From positions 2,898,501 through 2,962,500 of the forward strand of contig CANJKZ010000084.1 in NCBI GenBank assembly GCA_947471745.1: 64,000 bases of DNA. Reading direction: 5' to 3'. Position 1 is the stretch's first letter, and every line of letters starts with the position of its first letter. The position numbers were made by a program, and so were the translations under genes. Source of the DNA: Closterium sp. Naga37s-1. Lineage: Eukaryota > Streptophyta > Zygnematophyceae > Desmidiales > Closteriaceae. A model generated the notes under the pieces. It worked only from the letters and a program-made list of their open reading frames with translations. It was not told the origin of the DNA and made no database searches. This document shows, piece after piece, positions 33,216-44,394 of the stretch.

Positions 33216-34083
33216 CAGCCGCCCCTGGCCCCTGGCCCCTGGAGCAGCCGCCCCTGGTGCCGCCGCCCCTGGACCTCAGCAGCCGCCCCTGGCCCCTGGA
33301 GCAGCCGCCCCTGGACCCCGCGACGCCGCCCCTGGTGCAGCAGTGGGGGGAGGGGATCTGCCATCCCCCTGGAGCGGATGCGGCAGTGGGGGAGGGGACC
33401 TGCAGCACCTGCCATCCCCCTCCCCCCCCCCCCCCCCCCCCAATCTCTCTGCTGCGGGTGCAGCAGTGGGGGAGGGTATGGGGGTGGCGGGTGTGTGGCA
33501 TCCCCTGCTCCTCCTCCTACCCCGTCTCCCACTGCTGCAGCTGCCGCTGAGGGGGGTGGGTGTGTGTGAGTCGACGGAGTGGTGCTAGGGGGTGGGGTGT
33601 GAGTGAACCTAGGGGTGCAGCAGGGGGTGTGTGAATGGGGGGTGCGGCAGTAGAGGGAGGTTGGGTGGAGGTAGCCGTCGTGTTGCTAGCAGTGCCAGTA
33701 GTCCGGAGGTGCGCTTCCGGTAGCCCAGTGATGCTGCTGCGCCAGTCGCCTGTGGGTCCGTTGCTCCTGCCGCTCGTCTTAGCCGCGGAGCCAGTTACTC
33801 CTGTAGTCCGGAGGTGCGCCTCCGGTAGCCACAGTGCGCGCCGCTCCTGTTGCCCGTGTGTCTGCAGTTTCCGCCGTTGCCTCCTCTCTCCTCTCCTATT
33901 AGTCCAGCCTCCTCCTCCTCACTTGCCCTCTGTGATAGCCTCTAGCTTTGCTTATTTATTGTGAACTTTAAACTGTTACTTCTTGTACTTGTGCTCAGAA
34001 TGTGTGGTGACATTGTGATCCACCCTGAGCTTGCTTTGCTTTGCTTGTTGTGCTGATCATACCCCACTTTGACTATGGGGGTG

Positions 34084-34225
34084 TGTCAGAATATTATATT
34101 TCTCTAGTCTTCAGTGGGGTACTCTGTAGTGAGTACAACCCTGTTAGGGTTTGCTATTTGTATCCCAATGCTTTCTAGTGCAATCATCCCTTTCTCACTT
34201 ATTTCTCTCGTCAATCCTTCTCACA
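34084..34225 (+). repeat. Element E LTR copy 2
   Basis: TGTCAGAATATTATAT to TTCTCACA, 142 bp, shared between two E bodies. It contains GTTAGGGTTTG, the complement of a telo-box (AAACCCTAA). Confidence 0.92.
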
Positions 34226-34745
34226 TGGTATAGAGCTGTTTTTCGATCCTTGGGCCCACCACTGAATTTTTTTCTACCCTAGGCGCGCGTCGCGCCTGCC
34301 CTTAACGGCCCTTCGCGGCCCCTCGTAAGGCCCTTCGCGGCCCCTCGTTAGGCCCCTTTGCGGCCCCTCGTAAGGCCCTTCGCGGCCCCTCGTTAGGCCC
34401 CTTCGCGGCCCCTCGTAAGGCCCCTCGTAAGGCCCCTTCGCGGCCCCTCGTACGGCCCCCCTTCGCGGCCCCTCGTTAGGCCCCTTCGCGGCCCCCTCGT
34501 AAGGCCCCTTTCGCGGCCCCCTCGTAAGGCCCCTTCGCGGCCCCTAGTGAGGCCATTCGCGGCCCCGTCAGGCCCCGTAAGGCCCCGTCAGGCCCCGTTT
34601 GCGGCCCCGTCAGGCCCTGTTTGCGGCCCCGTTCGGCCCCGTCAGGCCCCGTAAGGCCCCGTCAGGCCCCGTTCGCGGCCCGCCCCGGCCCTTCCTCGGC
34701 CCCGTCCCGGCCCTGTCCCGGACCTGCCCCGACCCAGGCCCCGCC
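34226..34745 (+). repeat. Element E leader repeats (GGCCCCTCGTAAGGCCCCTTCGC)
   Basis: Degenerate 18-25 bp units with GCGGCCCCTCGTTAGGCC or GCGGCCCCGTCAGGCCCC. Copies lie at 36535-37075 (plus) and 29985-30450 (minus). No gene is recognised. Confidence 0.85.
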
Positions 34746-36392
34746 CTCATGCCGGTCGTGGCGCACCAGGGGCACGTGCACCGCCCCCCCCCCCCCTTTT
34801 CCCGTCGCCTTACGTGGCGACCCGGGGGGGGGGGGGGCGCGGCGACCTGGGGGGGCACGCGTCGCCCCTTCTTCCGCCTGCTCTGGCGCCCTGAGAGGCC
34901 GCGCGTCGGCCCCCGTACTCCTCCCCCCCCCCCCTCAGGTCGCCTCAACAGGCGACGGGAGGGGCGACCTGGGGGGGGGGGCCACGCGTCGGAGCAGCCG
35001 CCCCTGGAGCAGCCGCCCCTGGTGCAGCCGCCCCTGGTGCAGCCGCCCCTGGAGCAGCCGCCCCTGGTGCAGCCGCCCCTGGTGCAGCCGCCCCTGGAGC
35101 AGCCGCCCCTGGTGCAGCAGCCCCTGGAGCAGCCGCCCCTGGTGCAGCCGCCCTGGTGCAGCCGCCCCTGGAGCAGCCGCCCCTGGTGCAGCCGCCCCTG
35201 GAGCAGCCGCCCCTGGTGCAGCCGCTCCTGGACCACAGCAGCCGCCCCTGGCCCCTGGCCCCTGGAGCAGCCGCCCCTGGTGCCGCCGCCCCTGGACCTC
35301 AGCAGCCGCCCCTGGCCCCTGGAGCAGCCGCCCCTGGACCCCGCGACGCCGCCCCTGGTGCAGCAGTGGGGGGAGGGGATCTGCCATCCCCCTGGAGCGG
35401 ATGCGGCAGTGGGGGGAGGGGACCTGCAGCACCTGCCTGCCCCCCCTGCCCCCCCCCCCCCCTCCCCACCCCCCCCCCCCCCCCCCCCCCATCTCTCTGC
35501 TGCGGGTGCAGCAGTGGGGGAGGGTATGGGGGTGGCGGGTGTGGCCAACCCGCCAGCCCTGCTGCACCCCGCGCGCCCTGCTGCCCTGTGCGCCCCGTGC
35601 GCCCTGCTGCCCTGCTGCACTGTGCGCCCCGTGCGCCCTGCAGCCCTGTGCGCCCCGCGCGCCCTGCTGCCCTGCTGCCCTATGCGCCCCGTGCGCCCTG
35701 CTGCCCTCTGCACGCGCCATGCACAGCACCCCCCCCCCCCCCCTTCTCCTCCATCCCCTGCTGCAGGTGCAGCAGTGGGGGAGGGTATGGGGGTGGCGGG
35801 TGTGTGGCATCCCCTGCTCCTCCTCCTACCCCGTCTCCCACTGCTGCAGCTGCCGCTGAGGGGGGTGGGTGTGTGTGAGTCGACGGAGTGGTGCTAGGGG
35901 GTGGGGTGTGAGTGAACCTAGGGGTGCAGCAGGGGGTGTGTGAATGGGGGGTGCGGCAGTAGAGGGAGGTTGGGTGGAGGTAGCCGTCGTGTTGCTAGCA
36001 GTGCCAGTAGTCCGGAGGTGCGCTTCCGGTAGCCCAGTGATGCTGCTGCGCCAGTCGCCTGTGGGTCCGTTGCTCCTGCCGCTCGTCTTAGCCGCGGAGC
36101 CAGTTACTCCTGTAGTCCGGAGGTGCGCCTCCGGTAGCCACAGTGCGCGCCGCTCCTGTTGCCCGTGTGTCTGCAGTTTCCGCCGTTGCCTCCTCTCTCC
36201 TCTCCTATTAGTCCAGCCTCCTCCTCCTCACTTGCCCTCTGTGATAGCCTCTAGCTTTGCTTATTTATTGTGAACTTTAAACTGTTACTTCTTGTACTTG
36301 TGCTCAGAATGTGTGGTGACATTGTGATCCACCCTGAGCTTGCTTTGCTTTGCTTGTTGTGCTGATCATACCCCACTTTGACTATGGGGGTG

Positions 36393-36534
36393 TGTCAGAA
36401 TATTATGTTTCTCTAGTCTTCAGTGGGGTACTCTGTAGTGAGTACAACCCTGTTAGGGTTTGCTATTTGTATCCCAATGCTTTCTAGTGCAATCATCCCT
36501 TTCTCACTTATTTCTCTCGTCAATCCTTCTCACA
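36393..36534 (+). repeat. Element E LTR copy 3
   Basis: 142 bp, nearly identical to copy 2, located between the second and third E bodies. Confidence 0.92.
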
Positions 36535-38720
36535 TGGTATAGAGCTGTTTTTCGATCCTTGGGCCCACCACTGAATTTTTTTCTACCCTAGGCGCGCGTC
36601 GCGCCTGCCCTTAACGGCCCTTCGCGGCCCCTCGTAAGGCCCTTCGCGGCCCCTCGTTAGGCCCCTTTGCGGCCCCTCGTAAGGCCCTTCGCGGCCCCTC
36701 GTTAGGCCCCTTCGCGGCCCCTCGTAAGGCCCCTCGTAAGGCCCCTTCGCGGCCCCTCGTACGGCCCCCCTTCGCGGCCCCTCGTTAGGCCCCTTCGCGG
36801 CCCCCTCGTAAGGCCCCTTTCGCGGCCCCCTCGTAAGGCCCCTTCGCGGCCCCTAGTGAGGCCATTCGCGGCCCCGTCAGGCCCCGTAAGGCCCCGTCAG
36901 GCCCCGTTTGCGGCCCCGTCAGGCCCTGTTTGCGGCCCCGTTCGGCCCCGTCAGGCCCCGTAAGGCCCCGTCAGGCCCCGTTCGCGGCCCGTTAGGCCCC
37001 TTCGCGGCCCGCCCCGGCCCTTCCTCGGCCCCGTCCCGGCCCTGTCCCGGACCTGCCCCGACCCAGGCCCCGCCCTCATGCCGGTGGTGGCGCACCAGGG
37101 GCACGTGCACCGCCCCCCCCCCCCCTTTTCCCGTCGCCTTACGTGGCGACCCGGGGGGGGGGGGGCGCGGCGACCTGGGGGGGCACGCGTCGCCCCTTCT
37201 TCCGCCTGCTCTGGCGCCCTGAGAGGCCGCGCGTCGGCCCCCGTACTCCTCCCCCCCCCCCCCTCAGGTCGCCTCAACAGGCGACGGGAGGGGCGACCTG
37301 GGGGGGGGGGCCACGCGTCGGAGCAGCCGCCCCTGGAGCAGCCGCCCCTGGTGCAGCCGCCCCTGGTGCAGCCGCCCCTGGAGCAGCCGCCCCTGGTGCA
37401 GCCGCCCCTGGTGCAGCCGCCCCTGGAGCAGCCGCCCCTGGTGCAGCAGCCCCTGGAGCAGCCGCCCCTGGTGCAGCCGCCCTGGTGCAGCCGCCCCTGG
37501 AGCAGCCGCCCCTGGTGCAGCCGCCCCTGGAGCAGCCGCCCCTGGTGCAGCCGCTCCTGGACCACAGCAGCCGCCCCTGGCCCCTGGCCCCTGGAGCAGC
37601 CGCCCCTGGTGCCGCCGCCCCTGGACCTCAGCAGCCGCCCCTGGCCCCTGGAGCAGCCGCCCCTGGACCCCGCGACGCCGCCCCTGGTGCAGCAGTGGGG
37701 GGAGGGGATCTGCCATCCCCCTGGAGCGGATGCGGCAGTGGGGGGAGGGGACCTGCAGCACCTGCCTGCCCCCCCTGCCCCCCCCCCCCCCTCCCCACCC
37801 CCCCCCCCCCCCCCCCCCATCTCTCTGCTGCGGGTGCAGCAGTGGGGGAGGGTATGGGGGTGGCGGGTGTGGCCAACCCGCCAGCCCTGCTGCACCCCGC
37901 GCGCCCTGCTGCCCTGTGCGCCCCGTGCGCCCTGCTGCCCTGCTGCACTGTGCGCCCCGTGCGCCCTGCAGCCCTGTGCGCCCCGCGCGCCCTGCTGCCC
38001 TGCTGCCCTATGCGCCCCATGCGCCCTGCTGCCCTCTGCACGCGCCATGCACAGCAAACCCCCCCCCCCCCTTCTCCTCCATCCCCTGCTGCAGGTGCAG
38101 CAGTGGGGGAGGGTATGGGGGTGGCGGGTGTGTGGCATCCCCTGCTCCTCCTCCTACCCCGTCTCCCACTGCTGCAGCTGCCGCTGAGGGGGGTGGGTGT
38201 GTGTGAGTCGACGGAGTGGTGCTAGGGGGTGGGGTGTGAGTGAACCTAGGGGTGCAGCAGGGGGTGTGTGAATGGGGGGTGCGGCAGTAGAGGGAGGTTG
38301 GGTGGAGGTAGCCGTCGTGTTGCTAGCAGTGCCAGTAGTCCGGAGGTGCGCTTCCGGTAGCCCAGTGATGCCGCTGCGCCAGTCGCCTGTGGGTCCGTTG
38401 CTCCTGCCGCTCGTCTTAGCCGCGGAGCCAGTTACTCCTGTAGTCCGGAGGTGCGCCTCCGGTAGCCACAGTGCGCGCCGCTCCTGTTGCCCGTGTGTCT
38501 GCAGTTTCCGCCGTTGCCTCCTCTCTCCTCTCTTATTAGTCCAGCCTCCTCCTCCTCACTTGCCCTCTGTGATAGCCTCTAGCTTTGCTTATTTATTGTG
38601 AACTTTAAACTGTTACTTCTTGTACTTGTGCTCAGAATGTGTGGTGACATTGTGATCCACCCTGAGCTTGCTTTGCTTTGCTTGTTGTGCTGATCATACC
38701 CCACTTTGACTATGGGGGTG

Positions 38721-38862
38721 TGTCAGAATATTATGTTTCTCTAGTCTGCAGTGGGGTACTCTGTAGTGAGTACAACCCTGTTAGGGTTTGCTATTTGTAT
38801 CCCAATGCTTTCTAGTGCAATCATCCCTTTCTCACTTATTTCTCTCGTCAATCCTTCTCACA
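38721..38862 (+). repeat. Element E LTR copy 4 (3' end)
   Basis: 142 bp. It ends at CTTCTCACA and is followed by AAGCT, the duplicated target, and then by element D RT sequence. Confidence 0.93.
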
Positions 38863-39742
38863 AAGCTATCTTGGCTTGCGGATCACCCGGGACAGAGCAC
38901 AGCGCACCATTACCTTGACTCAGTCACACATGGTGCAGCAGGTCCTTCAGCGCTTCGGCTTCACGTACTCCTCGCCACAGTCCACTCCTCTGCCTACCGG
39001 TCACTTGCTCTCAGCTCCACCTTCAGACGAGTCCGTAGAGCCGAGTGGCCCGTATCCAGAGCTTGTGGGCTGCCTCATGTACCTGATGATTTGCACACGA
39101 CCTTACCTCACATACCCTCTCAGCCTTCTGGCTCGCTACATGGCTCCCGGTAGGCACCGAAGGGTGCACTGGGATGCTGCGAAGAGGGTGTTGCGCTACT
39201 TGTGCAGTACGTCGGGCATGGAGCTCGTGCTTGGAGGACGGGCTCGAGTTGTCCTCACTGGTCACGCAGACGCTTCCTGGGTTGACGACTTGGCTACGCA
39301 GCGGTCGTCACAGGGTTACACCTTCAGTCTTGGCTCCGGTTCCGTCTCTTGGCGGTCTACCCGCTCTTCTTCTGTTCTTAGCTCCAGTTGTGAGGCTGAG
39401 ATCTACGCTGGGGCCATGGCTGCACAGGAGTTACGCTGGCTCACCTACCTGCTCACCGACTTGGGAGAGGCGCCTCGTTCTCCTCCAGTTCTGTACGTCG
39501 ACAACAAGGCCATGCTTGCCTTGTGTCAGGAGCACAGACTGGAGCACAGAACGAAGCACATTGCTCTGCGCTACTTCCTTGCTCGAGAGTTGCAGCAGCG
39601 TGGCCAGCTTCGTCTTGCTTACGTGGCCTCTCAGGCCAACACTGCTGATGTTTTCACCAAGGCACTTCAGCCTTGTGATCATCAGCGTTTCTGTACTGTT
39701 CTAGGCCTTGTACCTACTGTGCCTCACTTGCTTACTTCTTGA
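38863..39742 (+). pseudogene. Element D RT C-terminus and RNase H
   Basis: Starts inside YLGLRIT and reads through LTQSHMVQQVLQRFGF, GCLMYLMICTRPYLTYPLS, the RNase H motif HADASWVDD, SSCEAEIYAGAMAAQELRW and VDNKAMLALCQEHRLEHRTKHIALRYF, ending ADVFTKAL with stop TGA at 39740. RNase H removes the RNA template. The frame is intact but separated from its RT, which lies inverted at 30649-32940. Confidence 0.92.
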
Positions 39743-39942
39743 CTCTGCTTGTACTGTACTCTCTATACATATACCTGCATGCTTACACTTGCTAGGCTGT
39801 GTTTACTGCATGTGAACTGGCCTTGTGGTCATTTGCTTGTGCTCAGAATGCGTGGTGACTTTGTGATCCACCCTGAGCTTGCTTTGCCTTTCTTGACTGG
39901 TCTTGTGACCTCTTGTTCTCCCCCACTTTGCCTATGGGGGTG

Positions 39943-40074
39943 TGTCAAACTTATATGCTATAGTCTATCTAGGCTGTAGTGGGGTAGTTCATACAGGGTA
40001 CAACACTTTTAGGTTTCCTACTTGTACCCACCTGCTTGCTAATTCAGTCATTTCATTCAGTCAGTATTCTAACA
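39943..40074 (+). repeat. Element D 3' LTR
   Basis: 132 bp, preceded by the purine tract CTATGGGGG and followed by the target duplication TTTCT. Confidence 0.92.
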
Positions 40075-40079
40075 TTTCT

Positions 40080-41707
40080 TACCAGACCCTGAAGCAGGAG
40101 ACGAAGCAGCTTATCCAGAGGACACAAATCTTCTCCGCTACACACAGAGTGGCCTGCAGATACTGGGACTCGTCACCGCTGTCCACGGAGCAGCACCACC
40201 TAAGGAGCCTGCCACCATTCAGCAGGCTCTGGGGGGGGAACACATGGAAAAATGGCACGAGGCCATGGACAGAGAGTTAAAGGCGCTGCAAGAACGCAAC
40301 ACCTGGAAAGTCGTACCTATCGGAGTAGCACGCAACAAGACCATTCTCACGGGAAAATGGGTTTTCCGTGTGAAAACAAAAGCCGACGGAACAATCGACA
40401 AATTCAAAGCACGCTGGGTTGTGCGTGGCTTCAACCAAGAGCAAGGGCGAGACTTCACGAAAACATTCGCCCCAGTAAGCCGACATACCTCACTACGGAT
40501 TCTCCTTGCGATAGCCGCCATGAACCGGAAGAAGCTTTGGCAAATCGATGTCGCCAACGCCTTCCTCTACGCCCTCGTCGATGCTGAGATTTTCGTCGAA
40601 CTCCCGCACGGGTCCAACGCAGGCCCAAACCAAGTCTGTCAGCTGGAGAAATCGTTGTACGGGATCAAGCAAGCCCCGAGACTGTGGCAGCAGCACCTTC
40701 ACGCTCGCCTAATCCGCATCGGATTCCTTCAACTACCGCACGACCAAGGGATGTATCGATTGACGAAGGGTAACGACTACATTCTACTCATCGTCTACGT
40801 CGACGACCTCTTCTACATTGGCTCCACCGACGCCATAACGACATGGTTTGAAGGGGAGTTGCAGCGGGATCTCACTCTCACCGTCGCAACTACTGTGACA
40901 CAGTACCTAGGACTGAACACCCAAGACGGCGACAATGCAATCTACCTCAGTGCTGAAAAGTACACGGACACTATCGCTAAACGTTTCGGACTCACTCCAA
41001 CCGTCATCTCCACGCCATACCGCTACACCGACGGAAATAAAAAAGCCTCCGCTCTACTCAAACCTGCCGGCATCCGCGACTACCAACGGAAGTTAGGCTG
41101 CCTACTCTTCTCAGCCATCACCTGCCGACCGGATCTATCCTACTCAGCTAGCCAACTTGCTACCAACCTCAAGAAGCCTGAAGCAGAGCACATGCTCGAA
41201 TTCGACCGAGCACTTCACTACCTCGTCAGCACTCCGACGATCGGACTAACCTACCACAAGACCGGAACTACGATACCTAAGCTAATCAATTACGTCGACG
41301 CAGATCACGCTGGAGACTCTGACAACAGACGATCTCGAACAGGCTACGTCTACAGACTCGAACCTATCGGGCCTATCTCATGGCAGTCGAACAAGCAAGA
41401 ACTAATCGCTCTCTCATCAGCAGAAGCAGAATATATCGCACTCTGCTCAGCCATCAAGGAAGGGCTATATCTTCGCGAATTACTGGAGGAAGCAAAATTG
41501 GCCCAGTTATCCAGCTTTTCTCTCTTCTGCGACAACCAATCGGCCATTCGCATAGCGAATGAAAACGGGTTCGCGAATCGAACGAAGCACATCGCCCTTC
41601 GGTACTTCTTCGTAAAAGACGAAATCGAGAAGGGAAGACTCGAGCTATCCTACTGTCCCACATCCGAGATGGCAGCTGATTACTTGACCAAGAAACTCGG
41701 AAAATAG
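40080..41707 (+). pseudogene. Element C reverse transcriptase and RNase H
   Basis: The best-preserved pol segment here. After a short linker, RVT_2 runs MEKWHEAMDRELKALQERNT, GKWVFRVKTKADGTIDKFKA, WQIDVANAFLYALVDAEIFV, YGIKQAPRLWQQHL and the YVDDLFY active site. RNase H follows with YVDADHAGDSDNRRSRTGY, SSAEAEYIALCSA, CDNQSAIRIANENGFANRTKH and MAADYLTKKLGK. The frame stops at TAG (41705); the homologue at 48760 continues (KHKFEYCMLLTG), so here too a sense codon, probably CAG, became TAG. Key catalytic residues are visible, but the polyprotein is cut apart by D and the solo LTR. Confidence 0.93.
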
Positions 41708-41781
41708 AAGTTCGAGTACTGCATGCTGCTGACTGGACAAGGACACGTCATCAGCAGCAATACTCCAGAAGCGAAGGGGAG

Positions 41782-42222
41782 TGTTGGAAACAAGTAATTT
41801 AAACGCTTCTGAAGTATCGAAGTATCAACACGAAACGGAGCAGACTACAGCGAAGAAACACACGAGTCAACAAAAGCAACCGCTGGAGGTTACGCGAAGG
41901 TCAAAGGTCGCTGACCCTTGACTTGACGAAAAGTACAGTGCAACAGCAATGACACATAACTGACTCGTTACTGAGCAGTTACCCGAGTCGGCACTGTATC
42001 GAACCGCAACAGCAAAACAGTTAAAAGTAGAGCCTTTCATATTCCTTAGTAATCATATAAAAGCCTTGTATTTCCCTGCTATTAATTAACTTATCTTGTT
42101 CTCACACACAAGTACAAGGTGGTTCAACCAACTCTTATTTTAACACTTCCGCAATTACAACATCTCTACTTCAACACTGATCTTAGCCTTGAAAGATCCT
42201 AAGGGATTTTCTCAGCCCAACA
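41782..42222 (+). repeat. Element C 3' LTR
   Basis: 441 bp, preceded by purine-rich AGCGAAGGGGAG and followed by AAGTG. Its TATA box is at 42056-42063. Confidence 0.93.
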
Positions 42223-42343
42223 AAGTGAGTCATGTAAGGTCGTATAACTCTCAGAGTAGTGATGTATTTAGCAGAAGCGTAATAGTGGATTGATTGAACC
42301 ACCTTGTACTGGTATGTGTGAACAAGATGAATTGATTATAGCA

Positions 42344-42770
42344 TGTTGAGATAATATCGAGACTTAAGCACTTCAAGGAATTCGTGTAGTACAGTTAGTA
42401 TCGTGCGAGACTTCGCACGTAATAGTAAAGTACCGATATGCTGATGTCAGCAAAGCGCTACGCGCCCTAGGATGACATCAGCAAGTAGCTGTAGGCCTCA
42501 CGAATAGTGACGTACCGTTTCAGAACAGGAATAGCGTGAATAGCACGGTACAATAGGCGAATAGGTACTTTAATCTAGCTATATATTCTGTATGTTTGTC
42601 ATTTTTTAATATACTTGATTTCAGAGACATTGATCCTGAAACGTATCACTACATGGGCTTTACATACTAGCCCAGACAAAGCCTCCTATACTGGCTTTAA
42701 CTCATACAAAAGACTTAGGAAGCTACCATCCTAAGTATACGATCCTATTCAATCATTTCAAATTCTAACA
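42344..42770 (+). repeat. Element G 5' LTR
   Basis: TGTTGAGATAATATC to CAAATTCTAACA. It contains a TATATATTC TATA-like site near 42578 and is followed by primer-site variant TGGTATTGCGAGC. Confidence 0.92.
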
Positions 42771-42825
42771 TGGTATTGCGAGCCTCTTAGGATTCTACAA
42801 GCTTTCAACTACATACTCTGCAACT

Positions 42826-44394
42826 ATGTCTGGCTCTCCATGATCCGGCGACAGGTCTTCTGTTACGAGCCCATCACACCCAACAGCGTCTCCAGCTGCT
42901 GACAATTCTCATCTGCAGCAACATCAGCAACAACAATATCAGCAACAACCGATGTACGGCATGCCACTGAGCAATCAGTCCGTACACGCACCCGCAGCAG
43001 CGGCATCAGCGGCAGCAGCCGCAGCAACAGCAGCATCAGCAGCCACAACAGCTGCAGCTGCAGTAACTGGTTCTACTAATCAACCAGGACAACAGTCTGG
43101 CTTCGTACCGACTGGACCATATCAATATCAAGGGGCATACCAGCCGACGAATCTTCAGCAGCGCGTCGATGCTGCCGTTTCGTCACTCAACCAGATGTTT
43201 CTCGGTGCTATGAGCCTTGATGGCTCCAGTTATCAGCGTGGACAATCACCACAGGGGAGCGACGGGTCAAACAGCTCCTTCTCCTTTGTTCCTGGTGGAC
43301 AAGGACAGCAAGCATCGCAAGGATCTCAGATGCCGTCGCTTTATTAGTTACATTCAGCCGACGGCACTGGAAGTTATCTTCCTACTTTTGCAAACCCAAC
43401 AAAGGTTAAGACGACAATGCCATTCAACGGTCAAGATTTTTATACCTGGAGTTTCGAATTCGAACTTCTTGTTCAAACTGCGGGATTTTGGCACTTGTTC
43501 GACGGTACAGCACCCTTCCCGTCTCGCGGCTCACCTCTTCAACAGGCCGCTTTCCGGTCGGCGTCACTGACCACTTACACAGTTCTCAATCGTAACATGA
43601 CACCGACTGAACTGTTTGGTATTCGTTCCTTTCGCACCAGCACCGCTCCCGCTGAAGCAGCTTGGTCATACCTGCAGGGGGTCTACATGGCAAAGGACAC
43701 AGTCAACCAGAGCAAAATTCTCACTCAGCTGTCAACGATACAGATGATAAACGGCGAGAAGGTGACGCAGTATATCAACTGCGCTAGAAATCTGCGTGAT
43801 CAGCTCCAGAAGTGTGGAGGATACTTCCCCAATGCTATGTTTCACACGGTGCTACTCGCGGGACTTGGACCAGAATGGCGGCAGTGTCGCTCCATTCTTC
43901 GGATGCAGGCGACGTTGTCTGAGGAGGCACTCTGTGCTGCTCTCATCGCTGAGCAGCAGGATATGGACCTGCACAACGCTCGAGGAGGGAAAAAGGTGGT
44001 TAGTAACACAGCCAGTTTTTATTATACTCCACGTCACAAGCCCGTGTGTTCCTTTTACCGTAAAGCAGGTCATACCATCGATACCTGCTGGTCAAAGGAT
44101 AAGCCGCCTTGGAAGCGGTCTGCGCCGACACACACCAAAGATTCTTCAGGTGATGCTGCGAAGCCGAACCCTGCGAAGCCGAACCTTGCAAAGCCGCCTG
44201 CTACACCTGTCAAGACACAGGCGAAACAAGTCATTAATTCCATGACGTCAGTTTCTACCGTCTACGATCCTGACGCCGAAGACCGTATTCACAATGGCTT
44301 CAACGATGAACTCAATACGCCTATACCACCCGAGGTCTACGCCAATCTTGCACATACCTTGGAAGGTCCCAACACGTGGTACCTCAACAGTTGA
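42826..44394 (+). pseudogene. Element G gag
   Basis: ATG at 42826 (MSGSP) followed by TGA at 42841 and TAG at 43345, in one frame. The N-terminal part is Gln- and Ala-rich. The capsid-like part starts MPFNGQDFYTWSFEFELLVQ and includes WSYLQGVYMAKDTVNQSK and YINCARNLRDQLQKCGGYFP. The zinc knuckle reads CSFYRKAGHTIDTC, with Tyr where the second Cys of CX2CX4HX4C belongs. It ends in the protease motif WYLNS followed by TGA, where H reads WFLDSCCGQHMC. Confidence 0.88.

Larger units (their letters stand above)
32941..38862 (+). mobile_element. Element E array: noncoding LTR element, tandem units sharing LTRs
   Basis: LTRs at 34084-34225, 36393-36534 and 38721-38862 give units of about 2.31-2.33 kb in the pattern body-LTR-body-LTR-body-LTR. 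Each LTR is preceded by CTATGGGGG and followed by TGGTATAGAGCTG (except the last, which meets D sequence at AAGCT). The body holds a leader of GGCCCCTCGTAAGGCCCC repeats, G and C runs with inverted repeats, a 15 bp GCAGCCGCCCCTGGT array and a unique 3' part (about 35780-36392). I find no gag or pol. The first body (32941-34083) lacks a block of about 250 bp present in the other two and begins at the inversion breakpoint. Confidence 0.88.
28461..40074 (+). mobile_element. Copia element D, inserted in C, with inversions and nested E
   Basis: 132 bp LTRs at 28461-28592 and 39943-40074 differ at two positions. The target-site duplication is TTTCT (28456-28460 and 40075-40079). Its own parts: primer-site variant TGGTATTCTGAGC (28593), inverted protease (about 28634-28920), integrase (28921-29817), inverted linker-RT (30649-32940) and RNase H (38863-39742). 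Gag is missing. The remainder is element E. The pol proteins are close to those of A1 and A2, although the LTR is a different type. Confidence 0.9.
25281..42222 (+). mobile_element. Copia element C (family B) with nested insertions
   Basis: Bounded by 441 bp LTRs (25281-25721 and 41782-42222) and a perfect 5 bp target-site duplication AAGTG (25276-25280 and 42223-42227). Its own sequence is in four pieces: gag start 25780-25950, protease/integrase region 26954-28119, linker 28262-28460, and linker-RT-RNase H 40080-41707. Inserts are F (25951-26953), a solo LTR (28120-28261) and element D (28461-40074). The two LTRs differ at roughly 17-20 positions by eye (about 96% identity). Most of gag and the protease are lost around F. 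Confidence 0.92.

Noticed and set aside
34599..35897. Very long open frames on both strands of element E (also at 36908-38225 and 32995-33588)
   Set aside because: They follow 15 bp and 20 bp GC-rich repeats without stop codons, occur in several frames at once, and show no known domain or complexity expected of a protein.
42223..42343. A separate small gene between elements C and G
   Set aside because: The sequence matches the family-B LTR in reverse orientation and is the outer part of the H 3' LTR.
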